From Streptomyces nigrescens (GTDB taxonomy: Bacteria; Actinomycetota; Actinomycetes; Streptomycetales; Streptomycetaceae): 64,000 nt of DNA. The notes beneath the pieces were generated by a model, which ran no database searches, was not told the origin of the DNA, and worked only from the letters and a program-made list of their open reading frames with translations. Of the stretch, positions 54,757 through 63,951 are shown piece by piece. Position numbers and translations under genes: made by a program. Where the stretch lies: assembly GCA_024349765.1 (NCBI GenBank), contig AP026074.1, positions 806,001 to 870,000 on the forward strand. The letters run 5' to 3'. The number at the start of each line of letters is the position of its first letter. Within the stretch, counting starts at the first letter, position 1.

Positions 54757-55641
54757 GCCGTGTCCGCAAAGTGGTTGTCGCGTTGGTCTGTTCGTGGTGC
54801 GTCGTCATGAGTTGACTGATGAGCCGTGGTCGGTGATCGAGCCGTTACTGGCTCCGTCACGGATGGGCCGGCCGGTCCGGGATCGGCGACAGGTGGTCAA
54901 CGGCATTCTGTGGAAGCTGTCCACCAGGGCGGCCTGGCGGGATCTACCCGAGCGGTACGGACCATGGAAGACGGTGTACGAACGCTTCGTTGGTCGGCCG
55001 ACGGCACCTGGGAACGACTGCTGGCCCATGTTCAGCAGCATTGCGATGCCGTCGGCGCCGTCGACTGGACGGTCGTGTGCATCGACTCGACCACAGTACG
55101 GGCCCACCAACATGCGGCCGGGGCCCGAAAAGGGGGCGGTCCTGGCCGGACGAGGCGATCGGCCGGTCCCGCGGCGGACTGACCACGAAGATCCACCTCG
55201 CATGCGACGGGCAAGGGCGGCCACTGGCCTTCACACTCACCGCCGGGAACGTCAACGACTGCACCCAGTTCGAATCCGTGATGGCCCGCATCCGTATCGA
55301 GCGGTGCAGGCCCGGCCGCCCCAGGACACGACCCGACCGCGTCGGCGTGGACAAGGGCTACTCGTCGACGAAGATCCGTGCCTATCTGCGACGACGAGGT
55401 GTCAAAGCGGCGATTCCCGAGCGGATTGACCAGATCAACGGCCGCATCCGTCGAGGCGAGAGCCTGTGCCGCCTGAACCGCACCGCCTACCGGCGACGCA
55501 ACGTCGTCGAACGCTGCTTCAATCGGCTCAAGCACAACAAGGCCCTGGCCACCCGCTACGACAAACGCGCCCGCCACTACGAAGCCCCGGTCACCCTCGC
55601 CTGCCTACGACTCTGGCTGCCCTGACTTTGCGGACACTGGC
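54757..55641. mobile_element. IS5-family element B, 885 bp, adjoining element A
   Basis: The ends read GCCGTGTCCGCAAAGT (left) and GCCAGTGTCCGCAAAGT (right, minus strand), differing by one inserted base. CTAG flanks both sides (54753-54756 shared with element A, and 55642-55645). Confidence 0.8.
54797..55625 (+). pseudogene. IS5-family transposase of element B, frameshifted
   Basis: The start GTG 54797 gives HELTDEPWSVIEPLLAPSRM and WRDLPERYGPWKTVYERF. A frameshift near 54983 interrupts the sequence before WSADGTWERLLAHVQQ and VVCIDSTTVRAHQHAAG (first Asp). The normal slippery site GAAAAGGGGGC near 55130 then leads to GGLTTKIHLACDGQGRPLAF, GVDKGYSSTKIRAYLRRRGV and YRRRNVVERCFNRLKHNKAL. The first frameshift is a lesion, so the product is probably inactive. 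Confidence 0.75.
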
Positions 55642-55751
55642 CTAGGGGCGGGCAGTGAAAAAGGGAGCGAACTCGCTTTGGCAAGGCGATGGTTGACCGC
55701 ACAAAGTCTGCCTACCGCGCCGACGACAACCAATCGGGCAGGATGGTTCCC

Positions 55752-57755
55752 ATGACGGGTGGGAGAGACAAGCTCAGAGCGGTGCTGCAACGCGCGGGGC
55801 TGGAAGTTGTGGGGGACTGGAGGATCGAGGAGGTACTGCCGCCCCGAGCTGCGTGGCGACCGGTCATCTCGGGAGGCGCCAGGCCGACCGTGGCCGTGGG
55901 GGAGGACGTGCCTGACCTGGTCGCCGAGCTCAACGCACAGTGGCACCGACTGGCGGTGGGCAACGGGATCATTGGCGAGGACGGCGTATTCCTCATCGAT
56001 GTCGCCGGCAACTGGACGGGATGTGCGCCCAGGCGCTGGACAAGGGTCCGGCTCACTGGTCAGTGGGACCTCGCCGGAGTCCTCGGCGAGCGGCCCGGGC
56101 AGCCGGAGTTCGTCACCCTCGCGGCGGACGGCAGCACCCTGATCGGCGTGACAACCGAGGAGGACGAGGTCTGGTTCACTCTGCTGGACCACCTCCCAGA
56201 GCACCAGGAAGCAGCCGCTCGGGTGGCTGCCCAGGAAACCCCTCGGGAGCGGGAAGCCGCTTGGGCGGCTCTGCTTCAGGGACCGGAGCCTTCGGCGAGG
56301 CTGTGCGAGATGTGGGCGCACGGGCTGGCTCTCAACCCGGCCACGCCCGATGACCTGCGCGCCCGCCTCCTGGGCCTGTCGCACTTCCTCCTGTGGCGCC
56401 CACTGCCGACGGAGGTTGTCGAGGCAGCCATGGCCCACCCGGACTGGAAGATGCGGCAGCTGCTGGCCGAGGCCCAGCCGAACATCACTGCTGAGCAGTG
56501 GGCCCGCCTGATCCTGGGTGAACAGGAATCCCGGCGCCGGTGGATCCTCACCACGCTCGCGGCAGACCGGTGTGCCGAGCTCACCGATGCCGCCTACGAG
56601 CAGCTCGCTGCGGATCCGTCCGCACGGGTCCGCGCAGAGGCTGCCCGCCTTCCCGGACTACCCGTAGGGCTGCTCACCGCCTTGGCCGCCGACGTCGACC
56701 CGTCCGTACGGGCCTCGGCCTGCCGGAGGGCTTGGCCTCATCTGGACGCTCCGACTCGGCGCACGCTTCTGGGAGACCCTTCCGGCACGGCCCGCATGGA
56801 GGCGCTGCTTCAGCACCACCAGGAGCACCCGATGCCCCGATCGGTCTTTGACACCGCGGAACGACCAGACCGCGCCATAGGTACCTGCCGTTTGGAGCGC
56901 GACCTCGCCGAATACCTGGCCCACCACGGCGATCCGGCCCAGCGTTGCTCCCTCGCAGGCAACCCGCATCTGGACCCGGACCTGGTCAGCCTCCTCGCTC
57001 AGGACCCCGACGGAAACGTCCGTTTCGTGGTGGCCACTCGCTCCGACCTCACCGAGAAACAGCGGGCGGGCATCCCCATCGACTTCGACCCGAGCGGCCA
57101 CCACCATCCGCTCGACTGGGTCGTGGCACTTCACCGGGATCCCGGCGCCATGCGCCGCTTGGCCGCCTCCACCCACCCCCTCGTGCGCAGGAGCGTCGCC
57201 CGGGCCCGGCACCTCCCGCCGGACGTCGTCGAACGCCTCGCCCGCGACGAAGACCGAGTCGTCCAACTCTTCCTCACGGAATCCTGCGACGACGCCCCCG
57301 CGGACATGCTGCTGAGGGTGTGGCAGTGGTGGACCGGCAGCCTCAGTACCCCCGATCGCCCCCACGGCCACCCGAACTTCCCCCGCCGCGACCTGCTGCG
57401 CTACGCCGGCGATCCGAACCCGCGGATGCGGCAACTCGCCTTGGATGACCTGGAGTCGACGGTCGAGCTGGTCGAGCGGTTCAGCCGGGACAGCGATGAG
57501 GAAGTTCGACATCGGGCCGCGACCGACTCCCGGCTGACACCCGCATCGGCCGTGCGGTTGCTCGACGACCCGCACGAACGCGTGCGCCACGCCGCTGCCC
57601 GGCACCCCAGACTGCCCGCGCAGATGCTGAGCCGGCTGCTTCGGGACACTGACACCGCGCAAGCCGCCGCCCAGCACCCGGCGTTGCCCATCCCCGTCAT
57701 GGAACAGATGCTGCAGCGGATCCAGCCTCCGGCCAGCGCCACGCCGGAGCCATGA
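55752..57755 (+). CDS. Leucine-rich-repeat-variant/HEAT-like repeat protein
   Basis: 667 residues from ATG 55752, chosen for CAGGA eight bases upstream; earlier starts at 55743 or 55689 are possible. The first 170 residues form a globular domain (KLRAVLQRAGLEVVGDWRIE, WFTLLDHLPEHQEAAARVAA). The rest consists of about 25-residue helical repeats with the LRV pattern DPxxxVRxxxAxxPxLPxxxLxxLAxD, for example DPDGNVRFVVATRSDLTEKQ and DPHERVRHAAARHPRLPAQM. LRV/HEAT proteins usually bind other proteins. It follows IS element B directly, so its original upstream neighbours may be lost. The next gene overlaps its stop by four bases. Confidence 0.8.
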   Translation: MTGGRDKLRAVLQRAGLEVVGDWRIEEVLPPRAAWRPVISGGARPTVAVGEDVPDLVAELNAQWHRLAVGNGIIGEDGVFLIDVAGNWTGCAPRRWTRVRLTGQWDLAGVLGERPGQPEFVTLAADGSTLIGVTTEEDEVWFTLLDHLPEHQEAAARVAAQETPREREAAWAALLQGPEPSARLCEMWAHGLALNPATPDDLRARLLGLSHFLLWRPLPTEVVEAAMAHPDWKMRQLLAEAQPNITAEQWARLILGEQESRRRWILTTLAADRCAELTDAAYEQLAADPSARVRAEAARLPGLPVGLLTALAADVDPSVRASACRRAWPHLDAPTRRTLLGDPSGTARMEALLQHHQEHPMPRSVFDTAERPDRAIGTCRLERDLAEYLAHHGDPAQRCSLAGNPHLDPDLVSLLAQDPDGNVRFVVATRSDLTEKQRAGIPIDFDPSGHHHPLDWVVALHRDPGAMRRLAASTHPLVRRSVARARHLPPDVVERLARDEDRVVQLFLTESCDDAPADMLLRVWQWWTGSLSTPDRPHGHPNFPRRDLLRYAGDPNPRMRQLALDDLESTVELVERFSRDSDEEVRHRAATDSRLTPASAVRLLDDPHERVRHAAARHPRLPAQMLSRLLRDTDTAQAAAQHPALPIPVMEQMLQRIQPPASATPEP

Positions 57756-58108
57756 GCCGGTACACCGATGGCTGTTCCGCGAGCCCGGATACGTGGGCTA
57801 CCGTTGCGCACCGCAGTGACGGTCTCCACGACGCCATACGCGGAGTCGCCGCTACGCAGGGACGCGTGCACGCTGTGCGGTCCCTGCGCCCGTGGCTGCC
57901 GGTGCTGTCGCCCGCGAAAGCCATCGAGTGCGTGAGCGCATTGCTGGCCGGTGATGCCCCAGCGCACCTCGTGGCCGTCGTCACCAAGAAACTCGTAGAG
58001 CCTCTCAACCCAGTACGAAACCATCCGCCCTGGTGCGCCCCGCCAGGCAGGCTGACTGCGGGCAGCCAACCCAAGCCGGGGCGCCTCAACCTTCGCTTCA
58101 TCCGCTGA
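57752..58108 (+). CDS. Hypothetical protein
   Basis: 118 residues starting at the ATG of an ATGA overlap with the repeat-protein gene. The segment LSPAKAIECVSALLAGDAPA followed by HLVAVVTKKLVEPLNPVR looks like genuine helical protein. The last 30 residues are Pro/Arg-rich and may come from a frame that no longer matches the original gene. No family is recognised. Confidence 0.4.
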   Translation: MSRYTDGCSASPDTWATVAHRSDGLHDAIRGVAATQGRVHAVRSLRPWLPVLSPAKAIECVSALLAGDAPAHLVAVVTKKLVEPLNPVRNHPPWCAPPGRLTAGSQPKPGRLNLRFIR

Positions 58109-58610
58109 CGATGTAGTCAGTCCAGTTGCGCTTGACCAACTTCACCCAGCGCGCCACGTTGTCATCCTGGTCCCGGTTAGGCAGCGACCCCAGGGCGTGG
58201 CTAACAGGAGGTTCAAGAACCGAGCTCGTCGGAGCCGACTCCGGTGTCCCGGCGAAGCTGCTCTTGCGGGGTGGTGCGCTCGCAGGCGAGCCCCATCAAC
58301 GGCACGACCTGGACACTGTCCGGGTCGCCGACCTGGCGCAGGTGGGCGTCGAAAGCCTGCCGGACCAGGTGGGCGGCAGCAGCGGCGGTTCGTCGAAGCG
58401 CGGTTGATCAGCAAGCGCAGCCGCCGGCGAGCATTCGGCTCAACTTCCAGATCTGGACTGGAGCACACAGCCGTTGAGCTGAGCGATGTGCTGGAAGCAC
58501 GCATTGAGGTCGCCCGAACCGTGATCGTCGCTGACCAGAGCCTGACCCAGCGATCATCCCGTAGGGCGCCTCGCTGGTACTTTGACGGGAATCGTGGAGG
58601 GGGCCCCTAG
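58109..58610. other. Gap with unassigned gene debris
   Basis: A minus-strand stretch near 58220-58350 reads HLRQVGDPDSVQVVPLMGLA and TTPQEQLRRDTGVGSDE, which looks like protein without a start. No intact gene is supported. Confidence 0.35.
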
Positions 58611-59051
58611 GTGGACACTGACCTGCGGCATGCAGCTGTCGTGGCACTGGGCGAGCTCGGGCGAAGTCATGACTACCGTGACCGGGCGGACGCCGGTCAC
58701 AGCCTGGCAGCATTCGCCGAGATACAGGAGGCCCGCGGGCTTCTGCTGGAGCTTGTGCTCGACCCAGGTGACACCTTCGTCACCTGGCGGACCGCGGAAG
58801 CGTTGCTTCGGCGGAAAGACAGGGCCGGGCTGACGATCGTCGCGTCCGCGCTGGCAGTCGCCAATTCGAATCCCAGCGATTGGATCCACACCGCAATCGT
58901 CGATGCATTCGGCGTGTTCTGCGACGACCGGGACGAAGCGATACGGCTGTGCGAGGAGATGTCGCGGGACACCGACGACCGTGTCGCACTGGGGGCACAT
59001 CAGCTGCTTGAGGTCTTGGCAGAGATCGATCCCGTTCTTCGTCCTGGATAA
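58611..59051 (+). CDS. HEAT-repeat-like protein
   Basis: 146 residues from GTG 58611. Paired helices such as HAAVVALGELGRSHDYRDRA, AGHSLAAFAEIQEARGLLLE and TAEALLRRKDRAGLTIVASA followed by IVDAFGVFCDDRDEAIRLCE form three to four HEAT-like repeats. Small proteins of this type occur in streptomycetes without known function and may be interaction or immunity proteins. Together with the larger repeat protein at 55752 they form a short helical-repeat cluster between insertion sequences. Confidence 0.7.
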   Translation: MDTDLRHAAVVALGELGRSHDYRDRADAGHSLAAFAEIQEARGLLLELVLDPGDTFVTWRTAEALLRRKDRAGLTIVASALAVANSNPSDWIHTAIVDAFGVFCDDRDEAIRLCEEMSRDTDDRVALGAHQLLEVLAEIDPVLRPG

Positions 59052-59188
59052 CGCTGGGCGAACGCTGCCGCGAGAGCGCAGGTGACTGACGACAGAGGCC
59101 AGAAGCTCATCGCGGGCCGCATCAGCGAAGGCGGGTTGGGTCAGTGGCGTGAGCGCTCCTAGGCAGTTTCGTTTGGATCAGTGGTCCC

Positions 59189-59409
59189 TACCTTGTTGAT
59201 CGGGATGAGCGAGCCATCCGTAGGGTTGGCTCACCCAGGGGTGTCGGGTGTGGCTTTCAGTGGTCTGCCGTCCGTGGCTTCCAACGATTCGCCGCCCGAC
59301 ACCCCGCGACGACTCGGCTGCTGATGAGGAATTGCGATCCGATCGCTGAGTAGGGACTCGCCAGCGAGGTCGTCTGTGGTGCAGGAGACGAACGAGTTGG
59401 AGAGCGTGC
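59189..59409 (+). ncRNA. Candidate bridge RNA region of the IS110 element
   Basis: The 220-bp non-coding left end precedes the transposase. In IS110-group elements this position encodes the bridge RNA, whose loops pair with target and donor DNA. I did not derive a secondary structure, so this is by position only. Confidence 0.35.
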
Positions 59410-60600
59410 GTGACAGCGATCTGGGCCGGCATCGACGCCGGGAAGGCCCATCACCACTGCGTGGTGATCGACGAGACCGGCAAGCGACTCCTGTCGAGGC
59501 GGGTCGCCAACGACGAGTCGGAGCTCCTGCAGCTGCTGGCTGCCGTACTGGCTCTGGGCGATGAGGTCATCTGGGGCATCGACCTGGCCGACGGTGGGGC
59601 TGCCCTGGTGATCGACCTGCTGCTCAGCCACAGACAGCACACGCTCTACATCCCCGGCATGGCCGTCAACCGGGCCTCCGAAGGCTACCGGGGTGCAGGC
59701 AAGACCGATGCCAAGGATGCGGCGATCATCGCCGACCAGGCCCGGGTCCGACGGGACCTTCATCCATTGCGGCCAGGCGACGAACTGGTCACCGAGCTCA
59801 AGATCCTCACAGTCCACCGGCGCGATCTCATCGAGGACCGCACTCGCGTGATCAACCGGTTGCGAGGTCACCTCACCGGCATTTTCCCGGCACTGGAGCG
59901 GGCCCTGGACCTGACCAACGCTGGGCCGCTGGTCCTGCTCACCGGATATCAGACCCCGGCCGCCATCCGCCGGGCCGGAGCCCGCCGACTGGAAACGTGG
60001 CTGCGTAACCGCAAGGTCCGCGGTGCCGGCGAGCTCGCCCAGGCCGCCGTGACGGCTGCCGACAGCCAGCACACCAGCGTGACCGGCGAGAAGCCGACGG
60101 CTCAGCTCGTCCACACGCTCGCGAAGGAGGTGATGCGCCTCAACGAGCAGGTGACCGCGGTCGACAAGCTCATCGAGGCCCGGTTTCGCGAGCACAAGCA
60201 CGCCGAGGTGATCACGAGCATGCCCGGCGTCGGGCCCCTGCTCGGCGCTGAGTTCGTGGCGGCCACGGGCGGGGACATGGCGCCCTTCGGCACCCCTGAC
60301 CGTCTCGCCGGGTTCGCCGGCGTCGCCCCGGCTCCTCGCGACTCGGGCAAGATCAGCGGCAATCTGCACCGGCCCAAGAGATACAGTCGCAGTCTCCCAC
60401 GTGTCTTCTATACCTCCGCGTTGATCAGCATCCGCTCCTGCGACGAATCGCGTCGCTTCTACGACCGCAAGCGCGCAGAGGGCAAGCGGCACACCCAGGC
60501 AGTCCTTGCCCTCGCCCGACGGCGCGTGAATGTCTTGTGGGCCTTGCTCCGTGACGGACGGTGCTACGAGGCGATACCACCCGTCACCGTCGCAGCTTGA
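59410..60600 (+). CDS. IS110-family recombinase (DEDD transposase)
   Basis: 396 residues from GTG 59410. The N-terminal DEDD domain has WAGIDAGKAHHHCVVID (first Asp), VIWGIDLADGGAALVID and KTDAKDAAIIADQAR (the paired Asp). The C-terminal Tnp_20 domain has ITSMPGVGPLLGAEFVAATG and GFAGVAPAPRDSGKISGN with the conserved Ser region FYTSALISIRSCDES. It carries out RNA-guided recombination in known members. The gene is intact. Confidence 0.93.
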   Translation: MTAIWAGIDAGKAHHHCVVIDETGKRLLSRRVANDESELLQLLAAVLALGDEVIWGIDLADGGAALVIDLLLSHRQHTLYIPGMAVNRASEGYRGAGKTDAKDAAIIADQARVRRDLHPLRPGDELVTELKILTVHRRDLIEDRTRVINRLRGHLTGIFPALERALDLTNAGPLVLLTGYQTPAAIRRAGARRLETWLRNRKVRGAGELAQAAVTAADSQHTSVTGEKPTAQLVHTLAKEVMRLNEQVTAVDKLIEARFREHKHAEVITSMPGVGPLLGAEFVAATGGDMAPFGTPDRLAGFAGVAPAPRDSGKISGNLHRPKRYSRSLPRVFYTSALISIRSCDESRRFYDRKRAEGKRHTQAVLALARRRVNVLWALLRDGRCYEAIPPVTVAA

Positions 60601-60629
60601 CAACGAGATTAGGAATCGTTGGTCCCGGT

Positions 60630-61474
60630 GTGCCGTTAAGTGATGTGCAGTGGGCGCGGATTGAGCCGTTGCTTCCGGACCGGACGCCGAAGCGGGGTGG
60701 ACGCTGGCGTGACCATCGGGAGGTGATCGACGCGATCGCCTTCAAGTTCCAGACCGGAACGCAGTGGGTCCACCTGTCGGAGAAATACGGCAACTGGAGA
60801 GGCGTCTACAACCGGCTGCAGATGTGGGTCCTCGACGGCACCTGGGAGCGAGTGTTCACCGCGCCGATGACGCAGGCCGACGCGGACGAGGACCTGACCT
60901 GGGCCGTGTCGGTGGACTCCACGATCGTGCGGGCTCACCAGCACGCGGCCGGGGCCCGCAAAAAGGGGCCCCAGCCGGAGAACCGGCCGACCATGCCATA
61001 GGCCGGTCCCGCGGCGGGCTGAGCACGAAGATTCATCTCGTCGCAGATGCCCGCTGCCGGCCCCTCGCGTTCGTTCTCACCGCCGGACAGGCTGGTGACG
61101 CACCCGCTTTCACGGACGTGATGGCCTGCTTGCGCGTTCCCCGCCGCCGCGGAAGGCCGCGGACCCGGCCGGACGTGGTCCTGGCGGACAAGGCGTACTC
61201 CTCCCGCGCCATCCGTGACCACCTGCGCAAACGCGGCATCCGGACGGTGATCCCGATTTCGGCCGACCAGCGCGGACACCGACTGCGACGTGGCAGCCAG
61301 GGCGGCAGGCCGCCGGCTTTCGACCGCGAGACCTAAAGGCAGCGCAACACCGTCGAACGGTGCATCAACCGCCTCAAGCAGTGGCGAGGAATCGCCACCC
61401 GCTACGAGAAGACCGCAACCATCCACCTCGCCGGACTCCACATCGCAGGCATCTTCCTCTGGTCCGCCCGATGA
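60630..61474 (+). pseudogene. IS5-family transposase with nonsense mutation
   Basis: Frame one from GTG 60630 (SDVQWARIEPLLPDRTPKRG, TWAVSVDSTIVRAHQHAAGA). The slippery AAAAAGGGGCC near 60960 leads to frame two (GRSRGGLSTKIHLVADARCR, VLADKAYSSRAIRDHLRKRG). There a TAA at 61334 replaces the conserved Tyr codon of the Y-(2)-R-(3)-E signature, after which RQRNTVERCINRLKQWRGIA continues to 61474. Besides being cut from its promoter by IS110, the gene is thus inactivated by point mutation. Confidence 0.8.
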
Positions 61475-61489
61475 TCCAAACGAACTGCC

Positions 61490-61741
61490 CAGGAGCCGAA
61501 GGCTTCTGGCACAGCATGGCCAAGGACGTGTTCGACGCCCGTACCACCGGCGAACACGGCCCCGGCGTCGACACGGTCCACTTCGAAATCCCCATGCCGC
61601 AGCCGGGCCAGCGCGGTGGCCGCGAGGGACACCACCGCCATTCATCGATTGCCGGAAGCGGATAGCCGCCTCCCGATACGGATAGGGCGGAGCCGCGGCG
61701 GCTTCTAGGGTTCCGGTGAATTCGGTGCTCAGGAGGCGTAG
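61490..61741. other. Leader of the catabolic operon
   Basis: A short frame MAKDVFDARTTGEHGPGVDT near 61515 is protein-like but unassigned. The 3' part must hold the promoter of the monooxygenase operon unless transcription comes from the insertion sequence. Confidence 0.35.
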
Positions 61742-62869
61742 ATGAAGAGCTGCCGCGGCGCGCGGACGGCCGTGATCGTGGGCGCGGGTGTCGCCGGTCT
61801 GACGGCGGCGTCGGCCCTGGCGCGCAGGGGGTGGCGCGTCGAGATCGCCGAGGCCGCCCCGGCGACGGCGACGTCGGGGTGGGGGCTGTGCCTGACCGGC
61901 CCTGCGCTGCGCGCGCTGGACGAGTTGGGACTCGCGGACAGGTGTCTGGCCGAGGGCTATGGGATGGCCGGCATCACACATGTGGACGTGAACGGCGAGT
62001 CTGCGGACCGGGTCCAGTTGCCGCGTCTGATCGGCGCGGAGCGGCCGGCGATGGTCGGCATGGCGCGCCCCGTACTGCACCGGATCCTGCGGGAGACGGC
62101 CGAGCGGAGTGGGGTGGTGGTGCACTACGGGATGACGGTCGCGGCGGTGGACCAGGAGCAGGAGTTGGTCCGTGTGCGGTTCTCGGACGGGACGGTCCGG
62201 CAGTTCGCGCTGCTGGTGGGCGCGGATGGCATCCGCTCGTCGGTCCGGGCCCTGCTGGGCTTGGCGACCTCGCTCGACTACCACGGGCAGATGGTCTGGC
62301 GGGCCCTGGTGTCGCGTCCGCCGTGGGCCACGCGTATCCATCAGTTCGCCGGCGAGGTCAACACAGCTGGACTCATCCCCATCTCGGGCAGCCAGGCGTA
62401 CGTGTTCCTCACGGAGAACGGAGTAGGACACAGCGCCCTACCCGATGCCGAACTCGCCCCGCGTCTGCGGCAGCTCCTGGGGGCCTTCCCGGGGCGGGTG
62501 AAGGAGATCTGCCCTCTGGTGTCCGCGTCGGAGTCGGTGGTACGCCGCCCGGTCCAGACGGCGTTGTTGGCGGGTGCCTGGAACCGCGGAAACGGCGTCG
62601 TCATCGGTGACGCCGCGCATGCGCCGGCACCGCAGATGGCCAGCGGCGCGGCCCTGGCGATCGAGGACGGGCTCGTGCTGGCCCACGAACTCGCGTGTCA
62701 TGAGTCGGTCGGCGCGGGGCTTGAGTCGTTCGTCAACCGGCGTGCACGGCGATGCCGCACGCTCGTTCAGACCTCGGTGGCGATCGTCGGCCTGGAGCAG
62801 GCACAGCATCACCACAAGGCGTACCCGCTGGTCAACGCATGTCACCAGCAGATGGCCGAGCCCGCGTAA
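61742..62869 (+). CDS. FAD-dependent aromatic monooxygenase
   Basis: 375 residues, with AGGAGG upstream. The FAD-binding GxGxxG is TAVIVGAGVAGLTAASALAR (about 9-28), the DG motif is LLVGADGIRSSVRALLG, and the second FAD motif is GVVIGDAAHAPAPQMASGAA. It is a group A flavin monooxygenase of the salicylate/UbiH-like type that hydroxylates an aromatic ring with NAD(P)H and O2. The extradiol dioxygenase follows 89 bp later on the same strand, so the pair probably hydroxylates and then opens an aromatic ring. Confidence 0.92.
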   Translation: MKSCRGARTAVIVGAGVAGLTAASALARRGWRVEIAEAAPATATSGWGLCLTGPALRALDELGLADRCLAEGYGMAGITHVDVNGESADRVQLPRLIGAERPAMVGMARPVLHRILRETAERSGVVVHYGMTVAAVDQEQELVRVRFSDGTVRQFALLVGADGIRSSVRALLGLATSLDYHGQMVWRALVSRPPWATRIHQFAGEVNTAGLIPISGSQAYVFLTENGVGHSALPDAELAPRLRQLLGAFPGRVKEICPLVSASESVVRRPVQTALLAGAWNRGNGVVIGDAAHAPAPQMASGAALAIEDGLVLAHELACHESVGAGLESFVNRRARRCRTLVQTSVAIVGLEQAQHHHKAYPLVNACHQQMAEPA

Positions 62870-62958
62870 CCTCCATCCGATGCCCACCGTCGATGCCCAC
62901 TGTCATCGACCGGCTGACCGAACACCTCAGCCGATCCACCCCATACGAGGAGTGACCG

Positions 62959-63900
62959 ATGAGCGACACAAGCTTGATCACCCACCTGCGGCATATCGAT
63001 GTCGCCATGCCGAGCTTCGCCGAACAGCGCCAGTTCTACACCGAGTTATGGGGGCTGACGGAGACCGCCGGTGACACGGGTGTCTCGTTCCTGGCGGCCG
63101 AAGGCTCCCCGGAGCAGTACGTGGTGCGGCTGCGCGAGGACCAGCAGAAGCGCACCGACCTCATCGCCTTCGGTGCCGCCCACCCCGCCGATGTCGACGC
63201 CCTGGCCGCGCAGTTGATCGCGCAGGGTGTGAAGCTGGTGCGGGAACCGAAGATGCTGGACACTCCCGGAGGCGGCTATGCGGTCCGTTTCTTCGACAAC
63301 GAGGGCCGAGTGGTGGAGGTCTCCGCCGACGTCACCCCACGCCGGCACCGCACGATCGAGGCACGGGAGTCCATACCCGTGCGGCTGTCGCATGTGCTGA
63401 TGAACTCGCCCACACCCGAAGCCACGGTGGCCTGGTACATCAAGCATCTCGGCTTCCGGCTCTCGGACACCCTGTGCATCGGCAGCCGCGGCGAGATGAT
63501 GTGGTTCCTGCGCTGCAACACCTATCACCACAGCTTCGGCATCGTCCGCGGCCCGCATGCGGCCTTCCATCACGCGTCCTTCGAGATGCGCGGGGTGGAC
63601 GAGTTCCTGCGCGGCACGGGCCGGATGCAGCGGCTGGGCATCGAGCGCCTGTGGGGTCCGGGCCGGCACCGCGCCGGTGACAACTCCTTTAGTTACTACC
63701 TCGACCGGGCGGGCAACACCGTCGAGTACACCACCGAGCTCGAAGTCGTGGACGAGGACACCTGGCATCCACACCTCTTCGACCTGACGGACCCGGCCAG
63801 CGCCGACCAGTGGGGCACGGCCAACCAGATGAACGAATACATTGCCGCCAAGTCCCACAATGACGTCGACCCCGGGCTGTTCGTCGCCCCGCCGATCTGA
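62959..63900 (+). CDS. Type I extradiol (VOC-fold) dioxygenase
   Basis: 313 residues, two VOC modules. The iron ligands of type I extradiol dioxygenases are in place: His145 in LSHVLMNSP, His205 in FHHASFEM and Glu260 in VEYTTELEV, the same spacing as BphC-type catechol and 2,3-dihydroxybiphenyl dioxygenases. It cleaves the ring of a catechol next to the hydroxyls. The substrate is unknown. RBS GAGGAGTG precedes the ATG. Confidence 0.92.
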   Translation: MSDTSLITHLRHIDVAMPSFAEQRQFYTELWGLTETAGDTGVSFLAAEGSPEQYVVRLREDQQKRTDLIAFGAAHPADVDALAAQLIAQGVKLVREPKMLDTPGGGYAVRFFDNEGRVVEVSADVTPRRHRTIEARESIPVRLSHVLMNSPTPEATVAWYIKHLGFRLSDTLCIGSRGEMMWFLRCNTYHHSFGIVRGPHAAFHHASFEMRGVDEFLRGTGRMQRLGIERLWGPGRHRAGDNSFSYYLDRAGNTVEYTTELEVVDEDTWHPHLFDLTDPASADQWGTANQMNEYIAAKSHNDVDPGLFVAPPI

Positions 63901-63951
63901 GCGTCCTCGGACCGAGGTGGCCAACGTCCGGCCGCAAAAGGAGTTCCCACC

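Larger units (their letters stand above)
59183..60620. mobile_element. IS110-family element nested in IS5
   Basis: GGTCCC occurs at both junctions (59183-59188 and 60621-60626). The outside sequences join to give an uninterrupted IS5 left end. IS110 elements lack classical inverted repeats and insert at a short core shared with the target, as seen here. Confidence 0.75.
59163..61489. mobile_element. IS5-family element interrupted by IS110
   Basis: The left terminal repeat GGCAGTTTCGTTTGGATCA begins at 59163, and its inverted match (one base shorter) ends at 61489. Only 29 bp of non-coding IS5 sequence remain between the left end and the transposase start once the IS110 insert is removed, a normal value for IS5 elements. 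Confidence 0.8.
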
